Positions 1 to 6,706 of a stretch of DNA of 25,543 nucleotides are shown one piece after another; the stretch's first letter is position 1, and each line of letters opens with the position of its first letter. This DNA comes from Planctomycetota bacterium (GTDB lineage: Bacteria; Planctomycetota; PUPC01; DSUN01), in contig VGYW01000074.1 of assembly GCA_016872875.1 (NCBI GenBank), forward strand, positions 1 to 25,543, read 5' to 3'. The translations under genes and the position numbers were made by a program. The notes below the pieces were generated by a model. The model was not told the origin of the DNA. It did no database searches and saw only the letters and a program-made list of their open reading frames with translations.

Positions 1-243
1 GTGCCAGCGGACGGCACTGTTCGGCCAAGTGCCCCCGCTCGGGCTCGACGGAAGGCAGACGCCGAGGTCGCGCCTTCGGGGAGGATGGCGGGCAAGGCCG
101 CGGAGTGGCTGCCAGCCATCGCCCCAGCAAGGTGCGTTCGGCGGAGGCAATGGGGTGACGTAAGGTGGCGCGTGCAGATCCGTTACTGCGCCCGGGCGTG
201 CGGACTCTTCGCCTGCTCAGGGCAGGCCTGCACGCGGAATCCC
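1..243. other. Left-edge segment without a recognised gene
   Basis: No convincing gene was seen here. The reading frame open on the plus strand from base 1 has an Arg/Pro-rich, low-information translation and runs antisense through the methyltransferase gene, so it looks like a shadow of GC-rich sequence. The segment lies just downstream of the methyltransferase stop codon and may simply be its 3' flank. Confidence 0.4.
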
Positions 244-3129
244 TCACCCCTCCGCCGCGGCGCGCTCGAGGTTCAGCGCCAGCAGCTTCTCGAGAATCTC
301 CTCGTCGCTCAGCCCGGGGTCCCAGCCGTAGGCCGCGAAGACCGCCTCGTCGAGCTTCCGGTGCGCCAGGGCCAGCCAGGTCGGACGCTGGTTGTAGAGA
401 GCCGTCAGCGTCCGCTTCCGCAGCCTCTCCGCGCACGCCACGTCGCGCGGCACCAGACGCGGGTAGCGCACCAAGCCGATGCGGGGCTTGCCTTGTGGCA
501 CAGCCGCCCTCGGCTGTGCAGACTCAGCGGAGGGCCGCTGAGCCACATCCACAATGTAACGGCTCCACGGCCTCCCGACCGTGCCTGGGAACTCCAGCAC
601 CTCTTCCTTCACCCATTCGGGCGGGTTGAGCCAGTTCTCCCGCAGCGCATTCAGCTCGCGGGTCGCCTCCGCAATCGCCGCCACGTGCGCCTCGGCCGCG
701 TCGTAGCCCGCCCCTCCGGGGCGGAGGCCCGCTTCCGCGTCGGAGACGCGGCCCACCCCCTCCGCCGCGGAGCGGCGGGCCACCTCCCCCGGCCACGGAA
801 AGGGAAAGGTCTCAAAGCATGTGGTCGGGGTGTAGCGCAGGCCGCTCTCCCGCTCGCGCAGTTGGGTTGCCTGGGCTCTCGGCCAGACCTCGTGGAGCCG
901 GGAGTGCAGGACACCGAAGAAATAGTCGTCCGAGCGCGCGAAAACAAGAGTTCCCTGATTACAGAGGGTCTCGTGGCCTCGCCAGACGAAGATGCGGTGC
1001 TTGGAGACGCCGGGCGTCGAGAGGAACCGCCCGAGCCCCGTGAGCGCCTTGCGCATGTCCACCCTCGGTCGCTCGTGCTGCCACCACTCCACGTTCGTCT
1101 GCCTGGGATTCCTTGCCCGTAGTGGGTACACCGTCTTGCGCGCATGCTCGGACGGCGCCTCGTAGGGGGAAGCTGTGGCCTCGTCCATTGAGGCGAAGTC
1201 GATGGTCCAGACGAAGCGGTCCTTCTTCACAAGGTCCACCGCGCTTGCCACACGCCTGATCACGTCGGAATTGGGCAAGCCGTGGACGTTGCCTCCTTGA
1301 TTGAGCATCTGAAGCGCCATCTTCTCAGGAATATCAAGAGGAGCTTTGGCCGAAGGCCCCATGAAGGAGATGCTCGAGTTCGCCCTGAGAACGCGCGCTG
1401 TCGTTATGTCGGCAACCGCCGTCAGGTTGGGGTTGATCGAGGGCACGGAGCGACCATCGAGCACTTTTGTCCGCTCGGCGCCGGCGTCGAACGCAACCAT
1501 CGAGACATGGACGTTTGCTCCTTCGAGCACCCACGGGCGGTCGCTTTCGGCGAAGAAGATGCTGCCCGTGGCCTTGATGCGCTTGAGCACTTCGCGGTTG
1601 GCGCCGCCGCGGATGCCCTGCGTGGCAAGGAGGCCCGCGCGTTGGGCCTTCCCCTCTTCGATCTGCTTGCGAGCTTTCTCAAACCAGTAGCAGCACAGGT
1701 CCGCGAACGGCGGCACGCGGCCTTGGTAGACCTCGAAGAGCGCGTCAACGTATTCGTCGCCCAACTCCTGGCGTATCTTGTTCCCGCCCAGGAAGGGGGG
1801 ATTGCCGACGAGGAAGTCCACCCTGGGCCACTCGGGTTCTGAGTTCGTAGTGCCGCCTTCAGGCGGCATCTCCTGGGTTGACCCATCGCTCTGGGGCTGG
1901 GCGGAAGCCACACGGACAGTCACGGACACACACGGACGGGTAGAGTCTTCGACGGGAGGCAGTTGCCCGTGTCGGTCCGTGTCAGTCCGTGTCGAGCCCG
2001 CGGGACAGAACTGGAGAATGGCGTCCTTGCACTCGAAGGTGTGCATTGGGCGGAGGATGGGCTCGGCGGGGTGGCCGAAGCCGTTGTGGATGAGCCACTG
2101 GAGGTGTCCGATCCAGACGGTGAGCTGTGCGAGCTCGAAGGCGTATTCGCTTATCTCGATGCCGTGGAGTTGCCAGGGTCCGACGGCGGGCGCGAAGTCG
2201 CCCAGGCCCCGCTCGGCGGCGTACAGGATGGCCTCCTTTTCGAGGTCCTTGAGCCTCTGGAGGGTGACGTAGAGGAGGTTTCCGCTGCCGCAGGCGGGGT
2301 CGAGGACGTGGACTTTGCTGAGGCGGGTGAGGAAGCGGTTGATAAGAAGGGCCGCCTCGCCGGTGGTCTTTTCCGTCGCGGGGGCGAAAAGCCCCTTTGC
2401 ATTTTCGATTTGCGATTGCCGATTGCCGATTTCAGACCCAGATTCCCTCTTCTCTGCGTCCTCTCTTTCTCCTCCCCTCTCTGCTGCCTCTGCGTGAGAC
2501 GTCTTCTTCCCGGTCGTGAGCAGGCACTCGATGGTGCCGCGGGCGTCGTCCCACTCGCGGCGGAGGGGGGCCATGACGGCGGGCTCGACGAGGGTCTCGA
2601 TGTCGGCGCGGCTGGTGTAGTGGGCGCCCAGTTGCGCGCGCTTGGCGGGGTCCATCCCGCGCTCGAAGAGGGTGCCGAAGATCGAGGCGTCCACCGCGCT
2701 CCAATCCAGCTTGCCTGCGAGCCAGATGCTCTCGATCTCGGGGTGGTCGAGGGCGAGGACCTCGACGTTCTCGAAGAGGTTGCCGTCGAAGTGCTTGATG
2801 CGTCGGACGCCGAAGCGGCCGCCTGCGGCCATCTTCTCGAAGAGCTCCCTGACGGCGGCGGTGAACTGGTCGGGGTCGAAGCGGAACTCTCCGAGCACCT
2901 GGGTGAGTGTGCCGTCGGGCAGGAGGCCGACGTCCTCGGCGAAGAGGCAGAAGACGATGCGGTCGAGGAAGCGCGCGACCTGGTGGGGGTCGAGCCCGCG
3001 CCCGCGGAGGCGGTCGGCCACGCCCGCGAGGCGTTCGGCGGCCTCCTTCGTGATGGCCTCGCGGCTGCCCGGGGGCCACAACAGCGGGCCGGGAAGCGCT
3101 GCTGGGGCGAGGGGGCTGCGGGAAACCAC
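244..3129 (-). CDS. MmeI/DrmMI-like N6-adenine DNA methyltransferase, N-terminally short, with in-frame repeat insertions
   Basis: Likely transfers a methyl group from S-adenosylmethionine to adenine in DNA. The 961-residue product shows LDPACGSGN (SAM-binding motif I, near residue 275) and GNPPF (motif IV, Asn near 443), followed by a stretch typical of MmeI-type IIG enzymes and the DISARM methylase DrmMI (LCCYWFEKA, then GGANREVLKRI). Residues 25-175 match the helical spacer of that family (FCLFAEDVGLLP; GTLFERG; QLGAHYT). Full-length relatives normally begin with a nuclease-like region of roughly 180 residues. Here the family match begins almost at the GTG start and nothing like that region lies upstream, so the gene is truncated or a methylase-only version. 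Four insertions look foreign: about residues 208-245, 376-430, 780-808 and 861-879, each coinciding with repeat DNA. No DISARM helicase neighbours are visible. Activity is uncertain; a decaying gene is possible. Confidence 0.85.
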   Translation of the reverse strand: MVSRSPLAPAALPGPLLWPPGSREAITKEAAERLAGVADRLRGRGLDPHQVARFLDRIVFCLFAEDVGLLPDGTLTQVLGEFRFDPDQFTAAVRELFEKMAAGGRFGVRRIKHFDGNLFENVEVLALDHPEIESIWLAGKLDWSAVDASIFGTLFERGMDPAKRAQLGAHYTSRADIETLVEPAVMAPLRREWDDARGTIECLLTTGKKTSHAEAAERGGEREDAEKRESGSEIGNRQSQIENAKGLFAPATEKTTGEAALLINRFLTRLSKVHVLDPACGSGNLLYVTLQRLKDLEKEAILYAAERGLGDFAPAVGPWQLHGIEISEYAFELAQLTVWIGHLQWLIHNGFGHPAEPILRPMHTFECKDAILQFCPAGSTRTDTDRHGQLPPVEDSTRPCVSVTVRVASAQPQSDGSTQEMPPEGGTTNSEPEWPRVDFLVGNPPFLGGNKIRQELGDEYVDALFEVYQGRVPPFADLCCYWFEKARKQIEEGKAQRAGLLATQGIRGGANREVLKRIKATGSIFFAESDRPWVLEGANVHVSMVAFDAGAERTKVLDGRSVPSINPNLTAVADITTARVLRANSSISFMGPSAKAPLDIPEKMALQMLNQGGNVHGLPNSDVIRRVASAVDLVKKDRFVWTIDFASMDEATASPYEAPSEHARKTVYPLRARNPRQTNVEWWQHERPRVDMRKALTGLGRFLSTPGVSKHRIFVWRGHETLCNQGTLVFARSDDYFFGVLHSRLHEVWPRAQATQLRERESGLRYTPTTCFETFPFPWPGEVARRSAAEGVGRVSDAEAGLRPGGAGYDAAEAHVAAIAEATRELNALRENWLNPPEWVKEEVLEFPGTVGRPWSRYIVDVAQRPSAESAQPRAAVPQGKPRIGLVRYPRLVPRDVACAERLRKRTLTALYNQRPTWLALAHRKLDEAVFAAYGWDPGLSDEEILEKLLALNLERAAAEG
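494..547. repeat. 54-bp cloverleaf-like palindromic element inside the methyltransferase gene
   Basis: Two perfect 8-bp hairpins with 4-nt loops stand side by side (499-518 and 523-542). They are enclosed by a 5-bp outer stem (TGTGG at 494-498, CCACA at 543-547), giving a three-way junction. The length is 18 codons, so the reading frame is preserved. Confidence 0.75.
705..786. repeat. Triple-hairpin palindromic element inside the methyltransferase gene
   Basis: There are three consecutive perfect hairpins, each with a 7-bp stem and 3-nt loop: 708-724, 735-751 and 762-778. The sequences between them (GGCCCGC at 726-732 and GCGGGCC at 775-781) also pair, so alternative folds compete. The element encodes an Ala/Gly/Arg-rich insert near residues 780-808 of the methyltransferase. 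Confidence 0.7.
1844..1993. repeat. Compound repeat inside the methyltransferase gene (REP fragment plus CACGGACA inverted repeat)
   Basis: A hairpin with 7-bp arms and a TTCA loop (1851-1868) matches the left end of the 61-bp repeat found at 21027 and 25251. It is followed by tandem CACGGACA-like units (1909-1940) facing their reverse complement (1965-1993). The region is translated in frame as a Thr/Arg/Asp-rich stretch within a conserved enzyme. Confidence 0.7.
2395..2505. repeat. CGATTTGCGATTGCC-type and CTCTGCGTCCTC-type low-complexity insert inside the methyltransferase gene
   Basis: Positions 2401-2432 are iterations of a CGATTT/CGATTGC unit, and 2447-2500 is a pyrimidine-rich CTCTGCG tract. 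Read in frame on the minus strand they give a hydrophilic stretch containing IGNRQSQIEN. Related CGATTT units occur at 11012-11050 and 25123-25153. Confidence 0.7.
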
Positions 3130-3403
3130 TAATGTAAGCGTATATGTAGCAGGCGCTTATGGCTTGGTGTGGTGGCGTCATGGGGCATGTGTCAAGAGGT
3201 GACGGCGCAGGCAGGTGTGTGTGCGCATGTGAGCCTCAACAATGGTAGGAATGGGTGTTTCGGCCGTTTCAGGGGGTCCCGGCATTGTTCATGCCCCGGA
3301 GCAGGGCGCAACAATGGGTGAGGGGGGCGATTTTGGCGCGCAGCAAAGCAGGCCCGGCCCCGACTACTTGTTTGGATTGTCCGGCAAGGTTCAGGGGCGT
3401 GAG

Positions 3404-3943
3404 ATGTTGTGCCAGAACTGCTGGAGCGAAGAGGCGAGGGTTCACTTCACGGTCGTGGGGCCGCACGAGGCCCACGAGCGTGCCTATTGCCTGGCGTGCG
3501 CGCAGGAGCAGTCGCTAAGTTGGCTGCTGGTTTGGGGTTATGGCGTGCACCCGCTCGGCACCCCCCCCGCGCCGCCAGAGGTCCTGCCCGTGAGCGCGTC
3601 GCAGTCAGGGATGAGTAGGACTACACTTGTCGGCACGGGGGTGGCGCGGTGCGAGTGCGGCTGCTGCATCGTGGTCGGCGCCGAACTGCCTTGTGGGCAT
3701 CGCGATGCTGGTGTGAAGGGCGCCGCGGCCGCAACCATCAGCCACACGTGCCATTGCGGACGCGAGGTGCAGATACCGGTGCCCGTGATCTTCTGCCCGA
3801 AGTGCGGCTCGCCGCAGCGCCAGGCGATCATCGCGTCGGTGGAGACCTGTCTGTGGGACGAGCAGCGCCGCCGCATCGTGGGGGTTGACCTCGACCTCCG
3901 CGGCGGCAGGGCCACCTGGGGCACCTTCGCCACCATGAACTAG
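3404..3943 (+). CDS. Zinc-ribbon protein with an McsA-like N-terminal zinc finger
   Basis: I do not recognise a specific function. From the chosen ATG the product has 179 residues and three Cys clusters: CQNC...CLAC (C3, C6, C29, C32), a Cys-dense CECGCC...C (83-97), and CHC...CPKC (116-134). The first resembles the N-terminal zinc finger of McsA/UVR-motif proteins (inference). The open frame extends upstream to 3242, but that extension is low-information, while the ATG at 3404 follows AGGGG at 3393-3397 and starts directly at the conserved MLCQNC. No membrane segment is visible. Divergently placed from the methyltransferase, it could be a metal-binding regulator or adaptor. Downstream is a long low-complexity region. 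Confidence 0.65.
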   Translation: MLCQNCWSEEARVHFTVVGPHEAHERAYCLACAQEQSLSWLLVWGYGVHPLGTPPAPPEVLPVSASQSGMSRTTLVGTGVARCECGCCIVVGAELPCGHRDAGVKGAAAATISHTCHCGREVQIPVPVIFCPKCGSPQRQAIIASVETCLWDEQRRRIVGVDLDLRGGRATWGTFATMN

Positions 3944-3954
3944 CCCCCCAGCGT

Positions 3955-4044
3955 CCCCGTCCGTCGTCCCCGTCCTCGTTCTCGATCCCTCTGTGTTTTG
4001 GGGCCAGAGGGGTTGGGGCGAGGGACGAGGACGACGGATGGGGA
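3955..4044. repeat. Imperfect inverted repeat of CGTCCTC/GAGGACG units
   Basis: Arms at about 3955-3993 and 4006-4044 are built from CGTCCCC/CGTCCTCG units and their complement, around a short T/G-rich spacer. It starts 11 bp after the zinc-ribbon stop codon, a position suitable for a transcription terminator, although no U-tract follows. Confidence 0.6.
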
Positions 4045-4082
4045 TGGTGTTCCCTTTCCGGCGCCACTCCGTGTGGCCTTAG

Positions 4083-4280
4083 GGGATGAATGGAAGAATG
4101 GATGGGTGGATGGGTGAAGGAGGGAGAGTGAGAGGGAGAGTGAGAGGGAGAGTGAGAGGGAGAGTGAGAGGGAGAGTGAGAGGGAGAGTGAGATCGAACC
4201 GCCTCGGTCTTTCCCTCTCCCTCTCACTTTCACTTTCCCTTTCCCTGTCCCCCCATTCATCCACCCATCCAATCATCCCA
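4083..4280. repeat. Minisatellite inverted repeat (GAGGGAGAGTGA and GGATGGGT units)
   Basis: The left arm is ATGGATGGGTGG-like units followed by about six tandem copies of a 12-bp GAGGGAGAGTGA unit to about 4192. The right arm (4210-4280) is the complementary CCCTCTCACTTTC and TTCATCCACCCATCC series. The whole could fold into one long imperfect hairpin. Copies are contiguous without spacers, so this is not CRISPR. It occupies most of the gap before the sigma-factor gene. Confidence 0.75.
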
Positions 4281-4302
4281 TTTGGTCGCGGCTACTGTCC
4301 AC

Positions 4303-4331
4303 TTTCCGGTTCCTCGACACAATAATAAGAT
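4303..4331 (+). promoter_or_regulatory. Possible weak promoter for the ECF sigma operon
   Basis: TTTCCG, a 17-bp spacer and TAAGAT lie about 50 bp before the sigma-factor start. The -35 match to the sigma-70 consensus is poor, and an ECF-type autoregulated site in the same AT-richer stretch is equally possible. Confidence 0.3.
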
Positions 4332-4380
4332 AGAGCGGCAGGCATAGCGGCACTGTCCCGTTGTCCACGAGAAGCTCTGC

Positions 4381-4899
4381 GTGTCAAGCGTTCTCGACCA
4401 GTGGGTGCGCCAGCAGTATCCGATGGTGCTGTCGTTCTGCACGAGCCTGGTGGGCAGGCGAGCGGAGGCGGAGGACCTGGCGCAGGAGGTGTTCCTGGTC
4501 GCCTGGCGGAAGCGGGGCGAGCTGAGGCCGAGCCTTCCGCCCGGCCCGTGGCTGCGCGGGATAGCCCGCAACCTCGCCCGCAACGCCCGCCGCCGGGCCC
4601 AGCCCGTGGCGTTCGTGGGCGACGCGGCGCTCGAATGGCTCGAAGGGGTCTACCGCCGCATCGAGGCGCCGCCAGGAGAGCAGTGGGCCGACAGGCTGGA
4701 TGCCCTGGAGGCGTGCCTGGCGGAGCTTGACGAAGCTGACCGCCTTCATCTCTCGTTGCGCTACGATGGGGGGTGCAGCTACGATGAGATCAGCGCGCGG
4801 TTGAAGACCAGCCTGGAGAGCGTCAAGAAGCGGCTCTACCGCGCGCGGCGGCGCCTGGCCGACTGCGTGCTGGGAAAGCTCGAGGTGGCAGATGGATGA
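4381..4899 (+). CDS. ECF-family RNA polymerase sigma factor
   Basis: A 172-residue sigma-70 family protein of the extracytoplasmic-function type. Region 2 is recognisable from the core-binding segment EAEDLAQEVFLVAW (near 30-45) and PWLRGIARNLARN. Region 4 at about 110-165 contains the helix-turn-helix CSYDEISARLKTSLESVKKR. The GTG at 4381 is the only upstream start consistent with the family length. The gene overlaps the following FecR-like gene by 8 bp, which implies translational coupling and that the neighbour is its cognate anti-sigma factor. Upstream lies repeat DNA with only a weak promoter candidate. Confidence 0.9.
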   Translation: MSSVLDQWVRQQYPMVLSFCTSLVGRRAEAEDLAQEVFLVAWRKRGELRPSLPPGPWLRGIARNLARNARRRAQPVAFVGDAALEWLEGVYRRIEAPPGEQWADRLDALEACLAELDEADRLHLSLRYDGGCSYDEISARLKTSLESVKKRLYRARRRLADCVLGKLEVADG

Positions 4900-6001
4900 G
4901 CCGAGGCGACTGGCTGATGAGGAGGCCGAGGAGCTGGTGGCCGGGGAGAGCGGCGGCGAGGCGCCGGGCGTCTCGGGCCGCGAGCTTGCGGCGTCGCTCC
5001 TCATCCACGGCCTCCTCGCCGGCCGCCAGGCCGAGCCGGAGAAGGCCCTGGCCGCCATTCGCCTCCGCCTGGGCGCCCGGGCGCGGCTGAAGGGCCGCCG
5101 CCGGCTTCTGTGGGCCGGGGCCGTTGCCGCAGGGCTGATCCTCGGCGCCGCTCTCAGCCTGCTCCTCCCCCCGCGCAAGCCGACCATCCCTCCGGGGGCG
5201 CTCGTCGTCAGTGGGAGCCCTGAGGGGTTGGAGGCCGGCGCGGCCAGGGTCCCGCTCGGCCGCCGCATCAGCGCGGGCAAGGCGCCCGTGACGCTCGCGT
5301 GCAGCGACAAGTCGCTCGTCGAGCTGGCGCCAGGGTCGTCGCTCACGCTTCACGGCAGGAAGGGCGGCGACCGCTGGCGCCTCGCTCTGGACGCCGGAGC
5401 CGTGCAATGCGAAGTGCCGAGGGGGGAACAGCCCTTCCGCGTCTGCACGCGGGCCGGCGACGTTGTGACGGAGGGCACTCGCTTCGGGGTGCGTCTCGCG
5501 GCGGGCGGCGATGCCCGCCTGGGCCTCGCGGTGAGCGTGGCCGAGGGACGGGTTCGGGTGGAGCGTCCGCCGCTGGGGAGCGTGGCGGTGCCCGCCGGGG
5601 CGCTGCGGCTCTTCCCGGCGCCCGCGGCGTCGGGGGAAGGGGCGTTGCTGGCGCTCAGGCTCCTCTTCCCAGGCGAAGCCGTCCAGGGCGTGACCGCCAA
5701 GCTCGATGGCCCGGTGATCGAGATAGAGGGCAAGATAGGCGACCTGGAGGTGGAGGCGAAGGTCGCGCCCGACGGCCTGGTGCAGAGCCACTCGCGCGAG
5801 CTGCCCCCCGCCGGGCTGCCGGCAGCCGTCCGAGCCGCCGTTCGCGCCCGCTACGGCCCCGACGCACAGTGGGTGGAGGCCGAGCTCGAGGTCCGCGGCG
5901 GCTCGACGGCTTACGAGGTGACGCTTCGCGTCAAGGGCAAAGAGGTCGAGGAGAGGCTCGACCCCGACGGGAACTTCATCCGAAAGGAGGACAGCGACTG
6001 A
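4892..6001 (+). CDS. FecR-like transmembrane anti-sigma factor with a C-terminal PepSY-like domain
   Basis: This 369-residue protein probably holds the upstream ECF sigma factor inactive and senses an envelope signal. The cytoplasmic N-terminus (1-70) is short and charged, and one membrane helix lies at about 72-93. A FecR-like beta-rich domain spans about 105-225 (VELAPGSSLTLHG; VVTEGTRFGV; VSVAEGRVRV). Residues about 268-369 form a PepSY-like region (LPAAVRAAVRARYGPDAQ; YEVTLRVKGKEVEERLDPDG). That region aligns by eye with the whole mature part of the next gene's product, so sensor and exported protein share a domain. The start ATG overlaps the sigma gene. The PepSY extension is not part of classic FecR, which hints at a distinct signal. 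Confidence 0.8.
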   Translation: MDEPRRLADEEAEELVAGESGGEAPGVSGRELAASLLIHGLLAGRQAEPEKALAAIRLRLGARARLKGRRRLLWAGAVAAGLILGAALSLLLPPRKPTIPPGALVVSGSPEGLEAGAARVPLGRRISAGKAPVTLACSDKSLVELAPGSSLTLHGRKGGDRWRLALDAGAVQCEVPRGEQPFRVCTRAGDVVTEGTRFGVRLAAGGDARLGLAVSVAEGRVRVERPPLGSVAVPAGALRLFPAPAASGEGALLALRLLFPGEAVQGVTAKLDGPVIEIEGKIGDLEVEAKVAPDGLVQSHSRELPPAGLPAAVRAAVRARYGPDAQWVEAELEVRGGSTAYEVTLRVKGKEVEERLDPDGNFIRKEDSD

Positions 6002-6068
6002 CACCGTGGCGCGAGGGCCGGCGTGGCCCCTCGCCTTCAACCGGCCGTGCTGAGAAGGAGAAACGAAG

Positions 6069-6479
6069 ATGTCGAAGGCATTGTGGACGCTTCTGGCGGG
6101 GTTGGCGCTCCTGGCGCCTGGGCTGGCTCTCGGCGGCGCCAAGGAGGAGAAGATCACCCCCAAGGACCTCCCGAAAGCCATCGTCGCGGTCATCAACGCG
6201 CTCTTCCCCGACGGCCAGATCGTCGAGGCCGAGAAGGAGACCGAGACCAGGGGCGGCAAGGCAATCGTCGAGATCGAAGTCACCGTGAAGCCCAAGGAGG
6301 GCAAGGCCGTCGAGGTCGAGTTCACACTGGGCGCGAACGGCCAGATCAAGAGCATGGAGATCGAAGAGGACGACGACGACGAAGAAGAAGATGATGATGA
6401 TGATGACGATGATGACGACGACGACGACGATGATGACGATGACGATGACGATGATGATGATGATGATGATGATAAGTGA
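6069..6479 (+). CDS. Exported PepSY-like protein with a poly-aspartate C-terminal tail
   Basis: A 136-residue protein beginning with a typical signal peptide (MSKALWTLLAGLALLAPG, cleavage probably near LALGGA). Residues 27-97 are a PepSY-like fold (LPKAIVAVINALFPDGQIV; EVEFTLGANGQIKSMEI). The remainder is an acidic tail: four Asp, three Glu, then 28 consecutive Asp and a final Lys. The tail is written with mixed GAT and GAC codons (6369-6473). GAGAAGGAG at 6053-6060 region provides a ribosome-binding site. The gene lies 67 bp after the FecR-like gene and is probably in the same transcript. Binding of cations or cationic surfaces by the tail is an inference. Slippage of the trinucleotide tract could change tail length. 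Confidence 0.8.
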   Translation: MSKALWTLLAGLALLAPGLALGGAKEEKITPKDLPKAIVAVINALFPDGQIVEAEKETETRGGKAIVEIEVTVKPKEGKAVEVEFTLGANGQIKSMEIEEDDDDEEEDDDDDDDDDDDDDDDDDDDDDDDDDDDDK

Positions 6480-6487
6480 GGGTTGCT

Positions 6488-6585
6488 AATCGTCCTCGTC
6501 CTCGTCCTCGTCCCTCGTCCTCGTCCTCGACTCTTCTCCCCGCAGGCAGAGGAATCGAGGACGAGGACGAAGGACGAGGACGATT
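6488..6585. terminator. Inverted repeat of CGTCCT/AGGACG units after the poly-Asp gene; possible terminator
   Basis: Left arm 6488-6530 and right arm 6555-6585 are complementary apart from one 12-nt unit difference, around a spacer of about 24 nt. It begins 9 bp after the stop codon and ends about 50 bp before the dxr promoter, so it separates two transcription units. No U-tract follows, so intrinsic termination is unproven. Confidence 0.5.
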
Positions 6586-6633
6586 GGCCCGCTATCGGGG
6601 CAGGGGACAATCTACGGACGTATCCCGACTCGT

Positions 6634-6662
6634 TTGAAGCTGTCCGCGTCTTCTGATATACT
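6634..6662 (+). promoter_or_regulatory. Sigma-70-like promoter of dxr-rseP
   Basis: TTGAAG, a 17-bp spacer and TATACT. The expected transcription start near 6669 lies downstream of the in-frame ATG at 6665, so translation should begin at the ATG at 6707. Confidence 0.65.
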
Positions 6663-6706
6663 GCATGAGCGTGTGGATAAGCGTCCCCGCCGAGTCGGGT
6701 ACCATC

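Noticed and set aside
1..1122. Long plus-strand open frame antisense to the methyltransferase (and a second at 1963-3132)
   Set aside because: Low-information Arg/Pro/Gly/Val-rich translations with no motifs; the opposite strand carries clear DNA-methyltransferase motifs.
244..3943. DISARM or BREX defence island
   Set aside because: The methylase resembles DrmMI, but no helicase, DUF1998, PglZ or Brx genes are adjacent in the window.
4119..4192. Tandem 12-bp repeats as a CRISPR array
   Set aside because: Units are contiguous with no unique spacers, and no cas genes are present.
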